A DNA stretch of 64,000 nucleotides. Origin: Pontivivens nitratireducens. GTDB lineage: Bacteria; Pseudomonadota; Alphaproteobacteria; Rhodobacterales; Rhodobacteraceae. This document shows, piece after piece, positions 35,812 to 45,312 of this stretch. The DNA is taken from positions 216,171 to 280,170 of the forward strand of contig NZ_JACJUQ010000004.1 in NCBI RefSeq assembly GCF_014235845.1. Direction: 5' to 3'. The first letter of the stretch is position 1. Each line of letters starts with the position of its first letter. The translations under genes and the position numbers were made by a program. The notes under the pieces were generated by a model. That model saw only the letters and a list, made by a program, of their open reading frames with translations. It ran no database searches and was not told the DNA's origin.

Positions 35812-36441
35812 TCACTCCTTGCGGCTGGCCAGCGCGTTGATCGCCGCCACCGTTATGGCCGATCCGCCCAGCCGCCCCATGACCGCAACACTGGGCACAG
35901 GGGGGGCCGCCATCAGGGCGGCCTTTGATTCCATCGCTCCGACAAATCCGACAGGGCAGCCGATGATGGCCGCCGGACGTGGGCAATCCGGATCCTCCAG
36001 CATGTTGAGCAGATGGAACAGGGCCGTCGGCGCATTGCCGATCGCCACCAGCGCCCCGGCCAGATGCGGTCGCCACAGTTCCAGCGCCGCAGCGGAGCGT
36101 GTGTTGCCCATCGCCTTGGCCATATCGGGCACGCGCGGATCGCGCAGGGTGCAGATCACCTCGTTTTCGGCGGGCAAGCGCGTGCGCGTCACCCCCTCGC
36201 TGACCATATGGGCATCGCACAGGATCGGGGCGCCAGCCTCCAACGCGGCGCGCGCGACGACGGGCATGTCGCTGGAAAAGGCGATGTGCTCCTCCAGCCC
36301 GACCATGCCGGCGGCGTGGATCATGCGCACGGCAACGACCTCCTCCTCGGCGGTGAAGCGCGACAGGTTCGCCTCACGCCGGATCGTAGCGAAGGATTCC
36401 AGATAGATGGCCGCGCCATCGGTCACATAGGTATGGGGCAT
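35812..36441 (-). CDS. cobH: Precorrin-8X methylmutase
   Basis: A 209-residue isomerase that moves the C11 methyl to C12, giving hydrogenobyrinic acid. The catalytic His is His42 in RMIHAAGMVGLEEHI, at the position of His43 of P. denitrificans CobH. IGNAPTALFHLL and IGCPVGFVGAMESK complete the signature. The ATG at 36441 gives the normal MPHTYVTDGAAIYL start. An upstream in-frame extension overlaps cobG. It is 2 nt from cobG and 4 nt from cobI. Confidence 0.96.
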   Translation of the reverse strand: MPHTYVTDGAAIYLESFATIRREANLSRFTAEEEVVAVRMIHAAGMVGLEEHIAFSSDMPVVARAALEAGAPILCDAHMVSEGVTRTRLPAENEVICTLRDPRVPDMAKAMGNTRSAAALELWRPHLAGALVAIGNAPTALFHLLNMLEDPDCPRPAAIIGCPVGFVGAMESKAALMAAPPVPSVAVMGRLGGSAITVAAINALASRKE

Positions 36442-36443
36442 GG

Positions 36444-37556
36444 TCAGCCTTCGAATAATTCGTGGGGTGCCGCGATCAGCGCGCACGGGTCGAGGTCTGA
36501 TCGCACCGGCACGTCACCGGCACAACCGTTTCGGATCAGAACGAAGCGTCCGCCGGGCTGCCCGGTCAGGGTATAATCCTGCGGACGCGGATGGGCGCAG
36601 CCCTTGGCACAGCCTGAAACGTGCAGGCCTTTGCCGTGGGGCAGCGCGCCTGCGAGGGCCTTGGCCACCTCGCGCGTCGCGACCAGACCCTGCGCGCAAT
36701 CCGGCGCACCCGGACAGGCGGAGACCCGCAGGACCGGATCATCGGGGCGCAGAATATCGGGGTGATCCGGGACCATGCCCCCCTCCACCAACAGCATTCG
36801 CCACGGGGTCAGGCGCACGGCGCCAAGCGCGGCCAGAACCTCCGCCCGAATCCGCCCGAAGGCAAAGCCCGCCAGCCCCGTCCTATCGACCGTACCAGCC
36901 GGGCGCGCCACAGCCCCCGTGAACCGATGCGGAAGCGGTCGCACCAGCCGGGCCATGCGCTTTTCCGTGCCGGTCCGGAACCACCGTGCCATGTCCAGCG
37001 CGACGGTGACGGCGGTGTCGACGTTGACCGCACAGCCCTCGCCCGCGCCATCGGCGCGGCAAATCAGACCATCGCGTCCACGCTCGATCCGAATATCGGC
37101 GGAGGTCTCACGCAGCAGTGGTGCCGCACCGCAATCCACGGCGAACCCGAACTTTCCGGGCAGGTCCAGATCGACCGCGTCAACCAAGGCCGCTTGCAGA
37201 TCGCGCGCGATCCTCTGCGTCAGGTCCCCGGTTGTCCAAAACGGCGAGATCACCAGGTTACGCCGCGACTCGGCCGCCGGGTCCGGATCCAGCAGGTCCA
37301 GGTCGCGCAAGCCGTCCTGAACGTCACCCAGCGCGGGTTCCGCAACACCGCGCAGTTGCAGATTGGCCCGCGCCGACAGGTCGATCAGCCCACTCCCGAA
37401 CCGCGCGGACAGGGCTGCTACTCCGCTGGCCTGCCGCATGCTCAACCGACCCATGGGGGGGCGTATGCGCACCAGATATCCGTCGCCCGACATCATCGGG
37501 CGCAGCGCGCCGGGGCACCATCCCTTGACGATCGGGCTTGCGGTTTGCGGCGTCAT
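36444..37556 (-). CDS. cobG: Precorrin-3B synthase
   Basis: A 370-residue relative of sulfite/nitrite reductases with one [4Fe-4S] cluster and non-heme iron, which uses O2 to hydroxylate precorrin-3A at C20 with lactone formation. This is the oxygen-dependent mark of the aerobic pathway. SACPGAPDCAQG and HVSGCAKGCAHP hold the cluster cysteines. An N-terminal ferredoxin-like half (VRIRPPMGRLS, LSARANLQLRG) precedes them. The ATG at 37556 shares its A with the cobN stop codon (TGATG). Confidence 0.95.
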   Translation of the reverse strand: MTPQTASPIVKGWCPGALRPMMSGDGYLVRIRPPMGRLSMRQASGVAALSARFGSGLIDLSARANLQLRGVAEPALGDVQDGLRDLDLLDPDPAAESRRNLVISPFWTTGDLTQRIARDLQAALVDAVDLDLPGKFGFAVDCGAAPLLRETSADIRIERGRDGLICRADGAGEGCAVNVDTAVTVALDMARWFRTGTEKRMARLVRPLPHRFTGAVARPAGTVDRTGLAGFAFGRIRAEVLAALGAVRLTPWRMLLVEGGMVPDHPDILRPDDPVLRVSACPGAPDCAQGLVATREVAKALAGALPHGKGLHVSGCAKGCAHPRPQDYTLTGQPGGRFVLIRNGCAGDVPVRSDLDPCALIAAPHELFEG

Positions 37557-40500
37557 CACGACAACTCCGCCAGAACCGAGTTGCGCCGCGTCACCCACAG
37601 ACCCGCCGCATGCAGGGCCGCGAACCGCGCCCGCAATGCGGCCAGGGCCGCCGGGTTTTCCCGCTCCATGAACGCGACCACTTCGTCGCGCCCCAGCGTG
37701 GCATCGAAATAGGCGTCGAACAGGTGCCCGGGCACGACCTGCGCCAGATGCGCGAAGGCCGCCATGTTGTCGAGAGTGGCCGCAACCTCCGCCGCGCCGC
37801 GAAATCCGTGGCGCATCATGCCGTCCGCCCATGCCGGGTTCGCGGCCCGCGCCCGGACGACTCGGGCGATTTCCTCGGGCAGGGTGCGCGCGCGGGGGCT
37901 GTCCATCCGCGTGCTGTCCATGTGGTACAGCGCCGGGGGCGCGTGGCCCAGCGCCGCCAGCGCTGCGGCGAAGCCCGCCTCGTGACTCGCGTAATCCTCG
38001 GCCAGCAGAACATCCGTTTCGGCCAGATCCTGCACATGCACGAAGGCATCCGCCGCCCCCAGCCGCGCCTGCAATGCCGCGCGATCCCGTGTGGCATCGC
38101 CCTTGGCGTCGATCGCCCATTCGGAGGCGCTCAACCACGCCTCACCCGCCCGGGTGCGGGCGTCGTCGGTATAGATGTCGAGGTCCGCCCCCATGGCCAG
38201 GCCGAACTGCCCCGGCTTCGGGCCGAAGACACGCGGCGTGCGGGCCAGATAGGGGTTGTCCTGCGCCGTCTCGTCCCGATCGGCCAGAGCATCTGCCGCC
38301 AGCTCGAACATCTGCGCCAGCCCGGGAAACACGTCCCTGAACAGGCCGCTGACACGCAGGGTCACGTCGATGCGGGGCCGGTTCAGCAGGACCAGCGGCA
38401 CGATCTCGAACCCGCTGACACGTTCGGACCCGTCATCCCAGATCGGGGCGAGACCGGCCAGATGCAGCGCCATGGCAAATTCCTCACCCGCTGTGCGCAT
38501 CGTGGCGGACCCCCACAGATCGACGACCAGCCCGCGCGGCCAGTCGCCATGGTCCTGCAAGTGTCGCCGCAGCAATTCCTCGGCCAGCTTGACGCCCTGC
38601 GCATGTGCGGCCCGCGACGGGACCGCGCGCGGATCGGTGGTGAACAGGTTGCGCCCGGTCGGCATCACGTCGCCCCGTCCGCGATAGGGGGAGCCTGACG
38701 GCCCTGCCGGCACTCGCCTTCCGTCCAGCGCGGCGTGCAGCCCTGCCATTTCCGCCGCGCCGCATTGACCGGAGCCATAGACGTGCAGGCCGTCACCGAA
38801 CTGGCTTTCCTTGATATCGCAGACGAAGCGGTCGATGCGGGTGATCGCCTCAGCCATCGAGGCGTCGGGCGTCAGGCCCAGATCCTCCTCAACCCCGCGC
38901 GCGCGGGCCTCATCCCGGATCGCGCCGATCAACCGGTCGCGTCGCGCCGGGTCCAGACCGTCGGCGGTAGAATATTCGTCCAGCAACTGTTCCAGCCGGC
39001 TCAGCACATCGGGCACAGCGGACTCGGCCATCGGCGGCGGCAGATGCCCCAAGGTGACCGCCCCGATCCGCCGCTTGGCCTGCGCGGCCTCACCCGGATC
39101 ATTGACGATGAACGGATAGATGGTCGGTGTCGGGCCGCTGAGCACTTCTGGCCAGCACGCCTGTGACAGGGCAACGGACTTGCCCGGCAACCATTCCAGC
39201 GTGCCATGCGCGCCGACATGGATCAGCGCGTGCAGACCGCGCGCCCGCAGCATCAGATAGAACGCGACATAGGCGTGCCGGGGTGTGCGAGCCAGATCGT
39301 GATAATCATCATCGCGTTGCGCCACCGTGCCGCGTTCCGGCTGCAAGGCGATCAGGGCGTTACCCGCCGTGACGGCACGGAAACGGAACATGCCGCCGGT
39401 CACATCCGGGTCATCCTCGACCGCGCCCCATGCTTGTAGCAGATCCTCTTGCAGCGCGTCGGGCAAGGTTTCCAGCGCTGTCACGTAATCGGCGACCGGC
39501 CATTCGATGACCTGCGTTTCCAGCGCGCGGCCCAGATCCTGCGGCACATCGACGGTGTAGCCCTTGGCGGCCAGATCGGCCAGCATCGCGACGCTCGATT
39601 GCAGCGGGTCCAGCCCGACCGCATGCGCCAGATTGTAGTCGCGCCCCGGATAGGTGGACAGCACGACAGCCAGCCGCCGATCCGCCACGGGGGCCTGCGC
39701 CAGTCGGTGCCACGCCGCCACCTTGTCCGCCGCCGCCGCGATCATGTCCACCTGCGGGCGGTGGCCGAAGTGGGCGAATTGCAGATCGGGGTCTTTCCTG
39801 CCCGGCTCCTTGAAGCTGACCAGCCCGGCGAACAGCCGTCCGTCAACCTCGGGCAGGACCACATGCATGGCCAGATCGGCGGGCGACAGCCCCCGGTCGC
39901 CCAGCGCCCAATCCTTGCGCCGCGCCGTGGACAGCGACACCTGAAAGACCGGCACCTGCGCCACATCCAGCGGCGATGCGGCCCCACCTGCCCCCTGCGC
40001 GGAAAACGCTGTCGCATTGACGATGGCGACCGGTTGCAGCCGTTTCAGCTGACCCGTGAGCCATTCCGCCGCCTCTGGCTGTTTCAGGCTGGGCGCGAAG
40101 GCACCTACAGCCGCAAATCCCCGATCGCGCAAGGCCGCGATCAGCGCATCCACCGGGCCGGTATCCGCCGCCGTCAGATAGCTGCGGTAGAAGCTGACGA
40201 CGACCAGGGGCGCATCCTGCGGCACCTGTGCGATCACGCCATCCTCGGGAGTATAGAATCCGAAATCCGGCACGGATTTCTGCCCGATCACCGGCCCGGC
40301 ATACAGACCCGCCGCCAGCGCCATCTGTGCCAGCGCCGCCTGTGCCGCGGCAGCCCCGCCCGCATCGCACAGATGCTGCAAACGGCGCAGCGTGCTGACC
40401 GGTACGGTGGACAACTCGTCCAACTGCGTATCCTCTCGCCCGTCCGCCGGCAGGATCGCCAGCGCGATCCCCTTGCGACGGGCCAGATCCTGCACCTGCA

Positions 40501-40792
40501 TCAGGCCATAGGACCAGTAGCCCGCGCCGCCGATCAGACGGATCAGGATGCCTTTCGCGGCCTGCAACGTGTTCTCCACGTAAGTATCGACGGACAGCGG
40601 ATGTTTCAGGGCCACCAGATTGACCAGCCGCAAACCGGGCAAGCCGCCCCTGGCCCGATGCCATCCCGCCGCGAAGGCCCCCAGATCGGAATCCGAAAAC
40701 GACATCGCCACCAGATCGGCGGGCGTCTGCCCGACATCGAACGGCGTGTCGCCCTGATCCAGTCCGTGGCTCTCGCGGAAGATGACGTGCAT
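37556..40792 (-). CDS. cobN: Cobaltochelatase subunit CobN
   Basis: The 1078-residue large subunit of the ATP-dependent aerobic cobaltochelatase CobNST, which inserts Co2+ into hydrogenobyrinic acid a,c-diamide. It is related to magnesium chelatase BchH. Seen: IHVGAHGTLEWLPGKSVALS, FIVNDPGEAAQAKRRIGAV and YGSGQCGAAEMAGLH-like blocks in the usual order. A short C-terminal region ends in ALRARFAALHAAGLWVTRRNSV (given by its ends). The length is a little below that of P. denitrificans CobN (about 1275). CobS and CobT are not in the window. cobW starts 6 nt upstream. Confidence 0.96.
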   Translation of the reverse strand: MHVIFRESHGLDQGDTPFDVGQTPADLVAMSFSDSDLGAFAAGWHRARGGLPGLRLVNLVALKHPLSVDTYVENTLQAAKGILIRLIGGAGYWSYGLMQVQDLARRKGIALAILPADGREDTQLDELSTVPVSTLRRLQHLCDAGGAAAAQAALAQMALAAGLYAGPVIGQKSVPDFGFYTPEDGVIAQVPQDAPLVVVSFYRSYLTAADTGPVDALIAALRDRGFAAVGAFAPSLKQPEAAEWLTGQLKRLQPVAIVNATAFSAQGAGGAASPLDVAQVPVFQVSLSTARRKDWALGDRGLSPADLAMHVVLPEVDGRLFAGLVSFKEPGRKDPDLQFAHFGHRPQVDMIAAAADKVAAWHRLAQAPVADRRLAVVLSTYPGRDYNLAHAVGLDPLQSSVAMLADLAAKGYTVDVPQDLGRALETQVIEWPVADYVTALETLPDALQEDLLQAWGAVEDDPDVTGGMFRFRAVTAGNALIALQPERGTVAQRDDDYHDLARTPRHAYVAFYLMLRARGLHALIHVGAHGTLEWLPGKSVALSQACWPEVLSGPTPTIYPFIVNDPGEAAQAKRRIGAVTLGHLPPPMAESAVPDVLSRLEQLLDEYSTADGLDPARRDRLIGAIRDEARARGVEEDLGLTPDASMAEAITRIDRFVCDIKESQFGDGLHVYGSGQCGAAEMAGLHAALDGRRVPAGPSGSPYRGRGDVMPTGRNLFTTDPRAVPSRAAHAQGVKLAEELLRRHLQDHGDWPRGLVVDLWGSATMRTAGEEFAMALHLAGLAPIWDDGSERVSGFEIVPLVLLNRPRIDVTLRVSGLFRDVFPGLAQMFELAADALADRDETAQDNPYLARTPRVFGPKPGQFGLAMGADLDIYTDDARTRAGEAWLSASEWAIDAKGDATRDRAALQARLGAADAFVHVQDLAETDVLLAEDYASHEAGFAAALAALGHAPPALYHMDSTRMDSPRARTLPEEIARVVRARAANPAWADGMMRHGFRGAAEVAATLDNMAAFAHLAQVVPGHLFDAYFDATLGRDEVVAFMERENPAALAALRARFAALHAAGLWVTRRNSVLAELS

Positions 40793-40798
40793 CGTGCG

Positions 40799-41833
40799 TC
40801 AGCCCCCCAGCGCGGCACGAATGGCAGGGGGGTCGATCCGGTCATGCTCGGCGATCACCACCAGCGAGGAGACGCGCGGCCGACCGCCCCACGGGGTGTC
40901 GTACTGCATCCGCACCCGGTCACCCACGGCCTGTACCAGCATCCGCATGGGCTTCCCCTCGACCGCGATGTAGCCCTTGACCCGCAGTACATCATGCGAC
41001 CGGGCCAAGCCCTCGATCGCAGATTTCAGCGTGTCGGTATCTGCGATTTCCGGCAGGTCCACCATGATGGTGTCGAAATCGTCATGCTCATGGTCGTCAT
41101 GGCCGTCGTGATGCGAGGGGCGCGCATCCAGATCATCCTCCGCTGCGGCCTCCAACCCCAGGATCACGCGCGGATCCACGTCGCCCTCGCTTATAGCCAC
41201 GACCGATACCTTGCGCGGGGATTCGGCGGCGATCACGTCGCGGGCCTTTTGCATCTGCGCCTCATCGACCAGATCGGCCTTGGTCAGCAGGATAATGTCG
41301 GCGCATGAAATCTGATCCTCGAACACCTCGGACAAGGGCGTGTCGTGATCGAGCGAATCATCCGCGAGACGTTGCGCCTCCACCGCCTCGACGTTCGGAG
41401 CGAAACGACCGGCGGCGACAGCCTCCGCATCGGCCAGCGCGACCACACCGTCCACGGTGATGCGCGACCGGATCGCCGGCCATTCGAAGGCCTTGAGCAA
41501 GGGCTTGGGCAGGGCCAGACCGCTGGTCTCAATCACGATGTGATCGGGCTTTTGCGGCAGGGCCATCAGCGCCTCGATCGTGGGAATGAAATCATCGGCA
41601 ACCGTGCAGCAGATGCAGCCATTGGCCAGCTCGACGATGTTTTCCTCAGGGCAGTTTTCGTCGGCACAGGCCTTCAGAATCTCCCCATCCACGCCGACAG
41701 TGCCGAATTCGTTGACCAGAACGGCCAGACGCCGCCCCTGCGGGTTTTGCATCAGATGCCGGATCAGCGTCGTCTTGCCCGAGCCGAGGAAGCCGGTGAT
41801 GACGGTCACGGGGATTTTGTTCAGGTCGGTCAT
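40799..41833 (-). CDS. cobW: CobW, G3E-family metallochaperone GTPase
   Basis: 344 residues. Walker A GFLGSGKTT is at 14-22. The CxCC metal site (C73, C75, C76) lies in NGCICC, a Glu-rich segment (ETSG) follows, and the guanine motif is TKAD. A His/Asp-rich loop at 241-252 (HHDGHDDHEHDD) probably buffers metal. The C-terminal CobW_C domain begins near 255. Proposed role: GTP-dependent cobalt delivery to CobNST. ATG at 41833 follows AGGAG by 5 nt. It precedes cobN. Confidence 0.95.
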   Translation of the reverse strand: MTDLNKIPVTVITGFLGSGKTTLIRHLMQNPQGRRLAVLVNEFGTVGVDGEILKACADENCPEENIVELANGCICCTVADDFIPTIEALMALPQKPDHIVIETSGLALPKPLLKAFEWPAIRSRITVDGVVALADAEAVAAGRFAPNVEAVEAQRLADDSLDHDTPLSEVFEDQISCADIILLTKADLVDEAQMQKARDVIAAESPRKVSVVAISEGDVDPRVILGLEAAAEDDLDARPSHHDGHDDHEHDDFDTIMVDLPEIADTDTLKSAIEGLARSHDVLRVKGYIAVEGKPMRMLVQAVGDRVRMQYDTPWGGRPRVSSLVVIAEHDRIDPPAIRAALGG

Positions 41834-41835
41834 GT

Positions 41836-42195
41836 TCACTCCTGCGGCGGAACGCGCGCGATGGATTGCTTGCGGAAAATTTGCGGACGCGACCGCCATG
41901 GCACGAGGCCATCCTCGCTCGCGGCATAGGCACTGGCCCCTTCGACGATCTGTGCCACATGCTCGGCCGGGTCGAGACGGCCGTAAACATAGGTCCAGCG
42001 GCCCGGCGCGGCCAATGCGATGGCGCAGCCGGTATTGCAGGCCGACAGACATTCGACCGGGCGCAGCTCGATATTTTCGGGCAGGGTTTCGGCGGCCAGC
42101 GCGTCCATCAGCACGGCACCGGGGCGCGGGGCCTCGGGGTCGTATTCTCCGACACCCTTGCAGGTCGTACATACCATCAGAACGGTCTTTACCAT
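41836..42195 (-). CDS. DUF1636 protein, ferredoxin-like cysteine-rich, first gene of the cob operon
   Basis: 119 residues. Cysteines are at 9, 12, 49, 53 and 57 in a CxxC ... CxxxCxxxC arrangement resembling thioredoxin-fold [2Fe-2S] proteins (VECLSACNTGCAIAL). DUF1636 genes often sit beside cobW or cobalamin riboswitches. The biochemical role is unknown. Metal sensing, electron supply to a cobalt reductase or cobalt handling are possible. It lies 2 nt upstream of cobW and directly behind the B12 riboswitch. Confidence 0.85.
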   Translation of the reverse strand: MVKTVLMVCTTCKGVGEYDPEAPRPGAVLMDALAAETLPENIELRPVECLSACNTGCAIALAAPGRWTYVYGRLDPAEHVAQIVEGASAYAASEDGLVPWRSRPQIFRKQSIARVPPQE

Positions 42196-42304
42196 CGCAC
42201 CAGCCTTACCTTACGCGGACGGCGGGGAGGAGTGCCAGCGAACAGGCGGGGAAACGCAGCCTGCACATGCCAGTCACGAAACACCCCGTTCGCCGGTTAC
42301 ATCT

Positions 42305-42480
42305 CTTGCTGGCAGGTCTCCCGGCTTGCGAAGTTCGGAGGGGGTCCCCCGGCGGCCCCTCCCCTTCCCAACCTTGCGGTCAGTGGCGTGAGGGACCTCT
42401 TCGGTCACGGTCGCGGGGGCGGCTGTGCTTGCAGTCTGATGACCGTGCACATTCCCTTTTCACCCGCCGGATGGCGGGAA
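42305..42480 (-). ncRNA. Cobalamin (AdoCbl) riboswitch upstream of DUF1636-cobWN
   Basis: Seen on the minus strand: the B12 box GCAAGCCGGGAGACCTGCC (42312-42330), the GCCACTGACCGCAAGGTTGG-like segment, GGGAAGGGG, and the 5' AAAAGGGAATG element near 42455-42462. A long stem (GCGAAC-GGGG ... CCCC-x-GTTCGC) between it and the DUF1636 start could be the expression platform. It should repress the whole downstream cob operon when AdoCbl is plentiful. Confidence 0.9.
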
Positions 42481-42599
42481 CCAACGCCACACACTTGCGG
42501 CGCGATACGGCGGATTGTCAAGAAAGATCGGGGGGAACGTCGCGCATCACGTCGGCGCTCCAAATTCCCTACCACGCTAACAATGTAAGTAGGAAAATT

Positions 42600-42674
42600 T
42601 GGAGCGGGCGAGGCGATTCGAACGCCCGACTTCAACCTTGGCAAGGTTGCGCTCTACCCCTGAGCTACGCCCGC
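42600..42674 (-). tRNA. tRNA-Gly (anticodon GCC)
   Basis: Seen on the minus strand: acceptor GCGGGCG/CGCCCGC, D-arm GTAGCTCAGGGGTAGAGC, anticodon loop TTGCCAA (GCC), T-loop GTTCGAATC, discriminator U and a genomically encoded CCA (42600-42602). It reads GGC and GGU codons, the main glycine codons of this GC-rich genome. The B12 riboswitch leader begins about 120 nt downstream. Confidence 0.97.
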
Positions 42675-42898
42675 ATCCTTGGGTGGGGCGATGTATAAAG
42701 ATTCGTGCGGAGGCCGCAAGCGGAAAATCGTGGTTTTTTCATATTCCGCGAACCGGTTTTCACCCACCTTCGCACGCGCCATTCGCACCTGTCGCAAGCC
42801 GATACCTTGCGCCTGTCCGCTCAGCCGCTAACTTGCCCGCGCCAACCGTGGCGCCCCCCCATCGGGGCGACCACATCACCGCGCAAGGGAGGACCGAC

Positions 42899-43450
42899 AT
42901 GCCACAAGCGCAAACCGAAACCGATCTTGTCGAACTGCTGGATGAACTGAACATCCCCTTCACGCTGACACGGCACGAGGCGCTGTTCACCGTCGAGCAA
43001 AGTCAGGCTGCCGTCCGCGACACCCCCGGCGCGCATTGCAAGAACATGTTCCTGAAATCCAAATCCGGCGCGCTGATCCTGGTCACCTGCGAGGAAAACC
43101 GCCGCATCCGCATCCGCGATCTGGAACGCGCCATCGGGGTAAAGAAGCTCAGCTTCGCCAGGCCCGACCTGCTGCTGACCCATCTGGGCGTCACACCCGG
43201 CGCGGTCACGCCGCTGTCGGTGGTGAACGATACGCAGAACGCTGTACGGATCGTTCTGGATGCCCAGATGATGAACAGCGACACACTTCACTGCCACCCG
43301 TTGCACAACGAGGCGACCATCGCCATTTCCACAACAGATCTGATACGCGTCTTCGACCATACCGGCCATATGGCGGAACTGGTCGATTTCGACGCACTGG
43401 AACAGGCCGCCCTGACCGCGACGTCAGGACTGGCCGCTAACGCGAATTGA
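42899..43450 (+). CDS. YbaK/ProX-type aminoacyl-tRNA deacylase
   Basis: 183 residues of the INS/ProXp superfamily, which hydrolyses mischarged tRNA in trans (Ala-tRNAPro or Cys-tRNAPro). The conserved HCKNMFLKSKSG segment holds the central lysine of the family. VTPGAVTPLSVVND is the GxxGxxxP-like substrate loop, and CHPLHNEATIAISTTDLIRV (ends given) the C-terminal block. AAGGGAGG precedes the ATG by 7 nt. The gene is divergent from tRNA-Gly, but the family acts on tRNAPro. Confidence 0.9.
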   Translation: MPQAQTETDLVELLDELNIPFTLTRHEALFTVEQSQAAVRDTPGAHCKNMFLKSKSGALILVTCEENRRIRIRDLERAIGVKKLSFARPDLLLTHLGVTPGAVTPLSVVNDTQNAVRIVLDAQMMNSDTLHCHPLHNEATIAISTTDLIRVFDHTGHMAELVDFDALEQAALTATSGLAANAN

Positions 43451-43504
43451 CGCATCTGCCGCGGCAATACTGCCGTATATGCGCAGATATGATATAAGAG
43501 AGAG

Positions 43505-44422
43505 ATGATGCTCGAACTCAACGCCACGCCCGCAGGAAACACCGCCGATCTGATCAAGGACACGACCGAGGCCACCTTTATGGCGGATGTCGTGGATGCC
43601 TCGCAGCAGGTTCCGGTCCTTGTCGTCTTCTGGTCGGCGATGGTTCCGCAATCCAAGCAAATCATCCCGATGATCGAGGCAGAAGTCACCGGCGCACGCG
43701 GCGCGGTGAAGCTGGTCAAGGCGAACGCGGATGAGAATCAGGCCATCGCCGCCCAGCTTCGCATCCAATCCGTGCCCACCGTCTATGCCTTCTATCAGGG
43801 CCAACCGCTCGACGGGTTCCAGGGCGCTCTGCCGCAGAGCCAGATCAAGGCCTTCATCGAGAAGACCGTGCAGGCCGCAGGCGGCGATATGTCCGGTGGT
43901 CTGGATGAGGCGATCGAGCAGGCCGAGCAGATGCTGGATGCCGGTGAGGTCGCGGATGCCGCGCAGGTCTTCGCCGCGATACTGGAGGAAGACCCCGCTC
44001 AGCCCCGCGCCATCGCCGGACTGGCCAATGCCTATATGGCACTGGGTGAGACAGCACAGGCCAAGGCCGTTCTGGACGCCGCCCCGGAACAGGTCGCGGA
44101 GGCGGCGGAGATTTCCGCCGTGCGCGCCCGGATCGAGCTGACCGAGGCCAGCGCCGGTGCGGGTGAACTGGACACGCTGCAAGCCGCTGTCGAGGCCGCA
44201 CCCGACGATCATCAGGCCCGCTTCGACCTGGCCCTTGCCCAGATCGGCGCAGGCGAAAACGACGCGGCCATCGACAGTCTGCTGGAGATCTTCCGCCGCG
44301 ACCGCGACTGGAACGACGACGCCGCGCGCCAGCAATTGTTCAAGCTGTTCGACGCGATGGGCCCCAAGGATCCCGCCACGGCGAAGGGCCGCCGCCGTCT
44401 CAGCTCGATGATCTTTTCCTGA
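43505..44422 (+). CDS. cnoX: CnoX/YbbN-like thioredoxin-fold TPR co-chaperone without cysteines
   Basis: 305 residues. A thioredoxin domain (about 20-125) is followed by tetratricopeptide-like helices (about 135-300). The active site WCGPC is replaced by WSAMVPQ at 43-49, and the protein has no cysteine at all, though the cis-Pro loop SVPTVY is kept. This matches the redox-inactive CnoX type that hands oxidised unfolded proteins to GroEL and DnaK. The redox regulation of E. coli CnoX by bleach chlorination is not deducible here. The ATG follows GAGAGAG. It overlaps the Lon-domain gene by 1 nt. Confidence 0.85.
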   Translation: MMLELNATPAGNTADLIKDTTEATFMADVVDASQQVPVLVVFWSAMVPQSKQIIPMIEAEVTGARGAVKLVKANADENQAIAAQLRIQSVPTVYAFYQGQPLDGFQGALPQSQIKAFIEKTVQAAGGDMSGGLDEAIEQAEQMLDAGEVADAAQVFAAILEEDPAQPRAIAGLANAYMALGETAQAKAVLDAAPEQVAEAAEISAVRARIELTEASAGAGELDTLQAAVEAAPDDHQARFDLALAQIGAGENDAAIDSLLEIFRRDRDWNDDAARQQLFKLFDAMGPKDPATAKGRRRLSSMIFS

Positions 44423-45075
44423 TGCGCCGCTTCGCCGCAGCCGATCTGCCCGAGGTCCTGCCGATCTTTCCGCTGGGCGGTGCCTTGCTGCTGCCCCGTG
44501 CGCGGTTGCCGCTCAACCTGTTTGAGCCGCGCTATCTGGCGATGTTCGACGACGCGCTGAAAACACCGGAGCGGATGATTGCCATGATCCAGCCCGCCGA
44601 GGGGCCGCAGGGCACCTCGCGCCTGCATTCCATCGGCTGTGCGGGGCGCATCACGCAATTCTCCGAAACCGATGACGGGCGCTATATCGTGTCTCTCACC
44701 GGGATATCCCGCTTTCGTCTGATCGAGGAGGTCGAGGGCTTTACCCCCTACCGCCGCGCGCGGCTGGATTGGGGCAGCTTCGGCCGCGATCTGGGTGTCG
44801 AGGAGAAGGACGACGCCTTCGACCGCCACGCCTTTCTCGACCTGCTGTCGCGCTTTTTCGACAGTGCGCAACTGTCCAGCGACTGGGACAGCCTCAAGGA
44901 AGCGGATGAGGAGTTGCTCATCAACTCCCTGTCGATGCTCTGCCCGTTCGAGGCGGAGGAGAAGCAGGCCTTGCTCGAAGCGCCGTCCCTGGCCACCCGG
45001 CGTGAGACTCTGGTGATGTTGATGGAGTTCGCCCTGCGCGCCGGCGATGGCACCGACACGTCGATCGTGCAATGA
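44422..45075 (+). CDS. LON substrate-binding domain protein
   Basis: 217 residues with only the N-terminal (substrate-binding, PUA-like) domain of Lon proteases: [14 protein letters not shown] and [17 protein letters not shown] are its typical start. No AAA or protease domain follows. Function unknown. It is a conserved neighbour of the thioredoxin-TPR and Trm112-like genes in alphaproteobacteria, hinting at protein quality control. ATG overlaps the preceding TGA. Confidence 0.87.
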   Translation: MRRFAAADLPEVLPIFPLGGALLLPRARLPLNLFEPRYLAMFDDALKTPERMIAMIQPAEGPQGTSRLHSIGCAGRITQFSETDDGRYIVSLTGISRFRLIEEVEGFTPYRRARLDWGSFGRDLGVEEKDDAFDRHAFLDLLSRFFDSAQLSSDWDSLKEADEELLINSLSMLCPFEAEEKQALLEAPSLATRRETLVMLMEFALRAGDGTDTSIVQ

Positions 45076-45088
45076 AGGCGGGCGCAGG

Positions 45089-45268
45089 ATGACGCAGGTG
45101 GTGGATCGCAAATTGCTGGAAACACTCGTCTGTCCCGTGACGCGGGGCGTGCTCGTCTATGATCGTGAGGCGAAGGAACTGATTTCACGCAATGCCGGCC
45201 TCGCCTATCCGGTGACGGAGGGGGTGCCGGTCATGCTGCCAGAGGTTGCCCGCCAGATCGACGATTAG
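45089..45268 (+). CDS. Trm112-family (UPF0434) small protein
   Basis: 59 residues. [17 protein letters not shown] and [18 protein letters not shown] fit the Trm112/YcaR family. Usual members bind zinc through four cysteines; only one cysteine remains here (VCPV), so zinc binding is unlikely. In eukaryotes Trm112 activates methyltransferases, but the bacterial role is unclear. ATG at 45089 follows GCGCAGG. It is 13 nt behind the Lon-domain gene. Confidence 0.85.
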   Translation: MTQVVDRKLLETLVCPVTRGVLVYDREAKELISRNAGLAYPVTEGVPVMLPEVARQIDD

Positions 45269-45312
45269 TCGCCGCGTATCGCTACGATATTTCCCGGCAG
45301 AATCTATCTCTC

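Noticed and set aside
39449..41308. A 619-codon open frame antisense to cobN and cobW
   Set aside because: It lies opposite two certain genes. Its protein is rich in Arg, Gln and His with no family pattern, typical of an antisense frame in GC-rich DNA.
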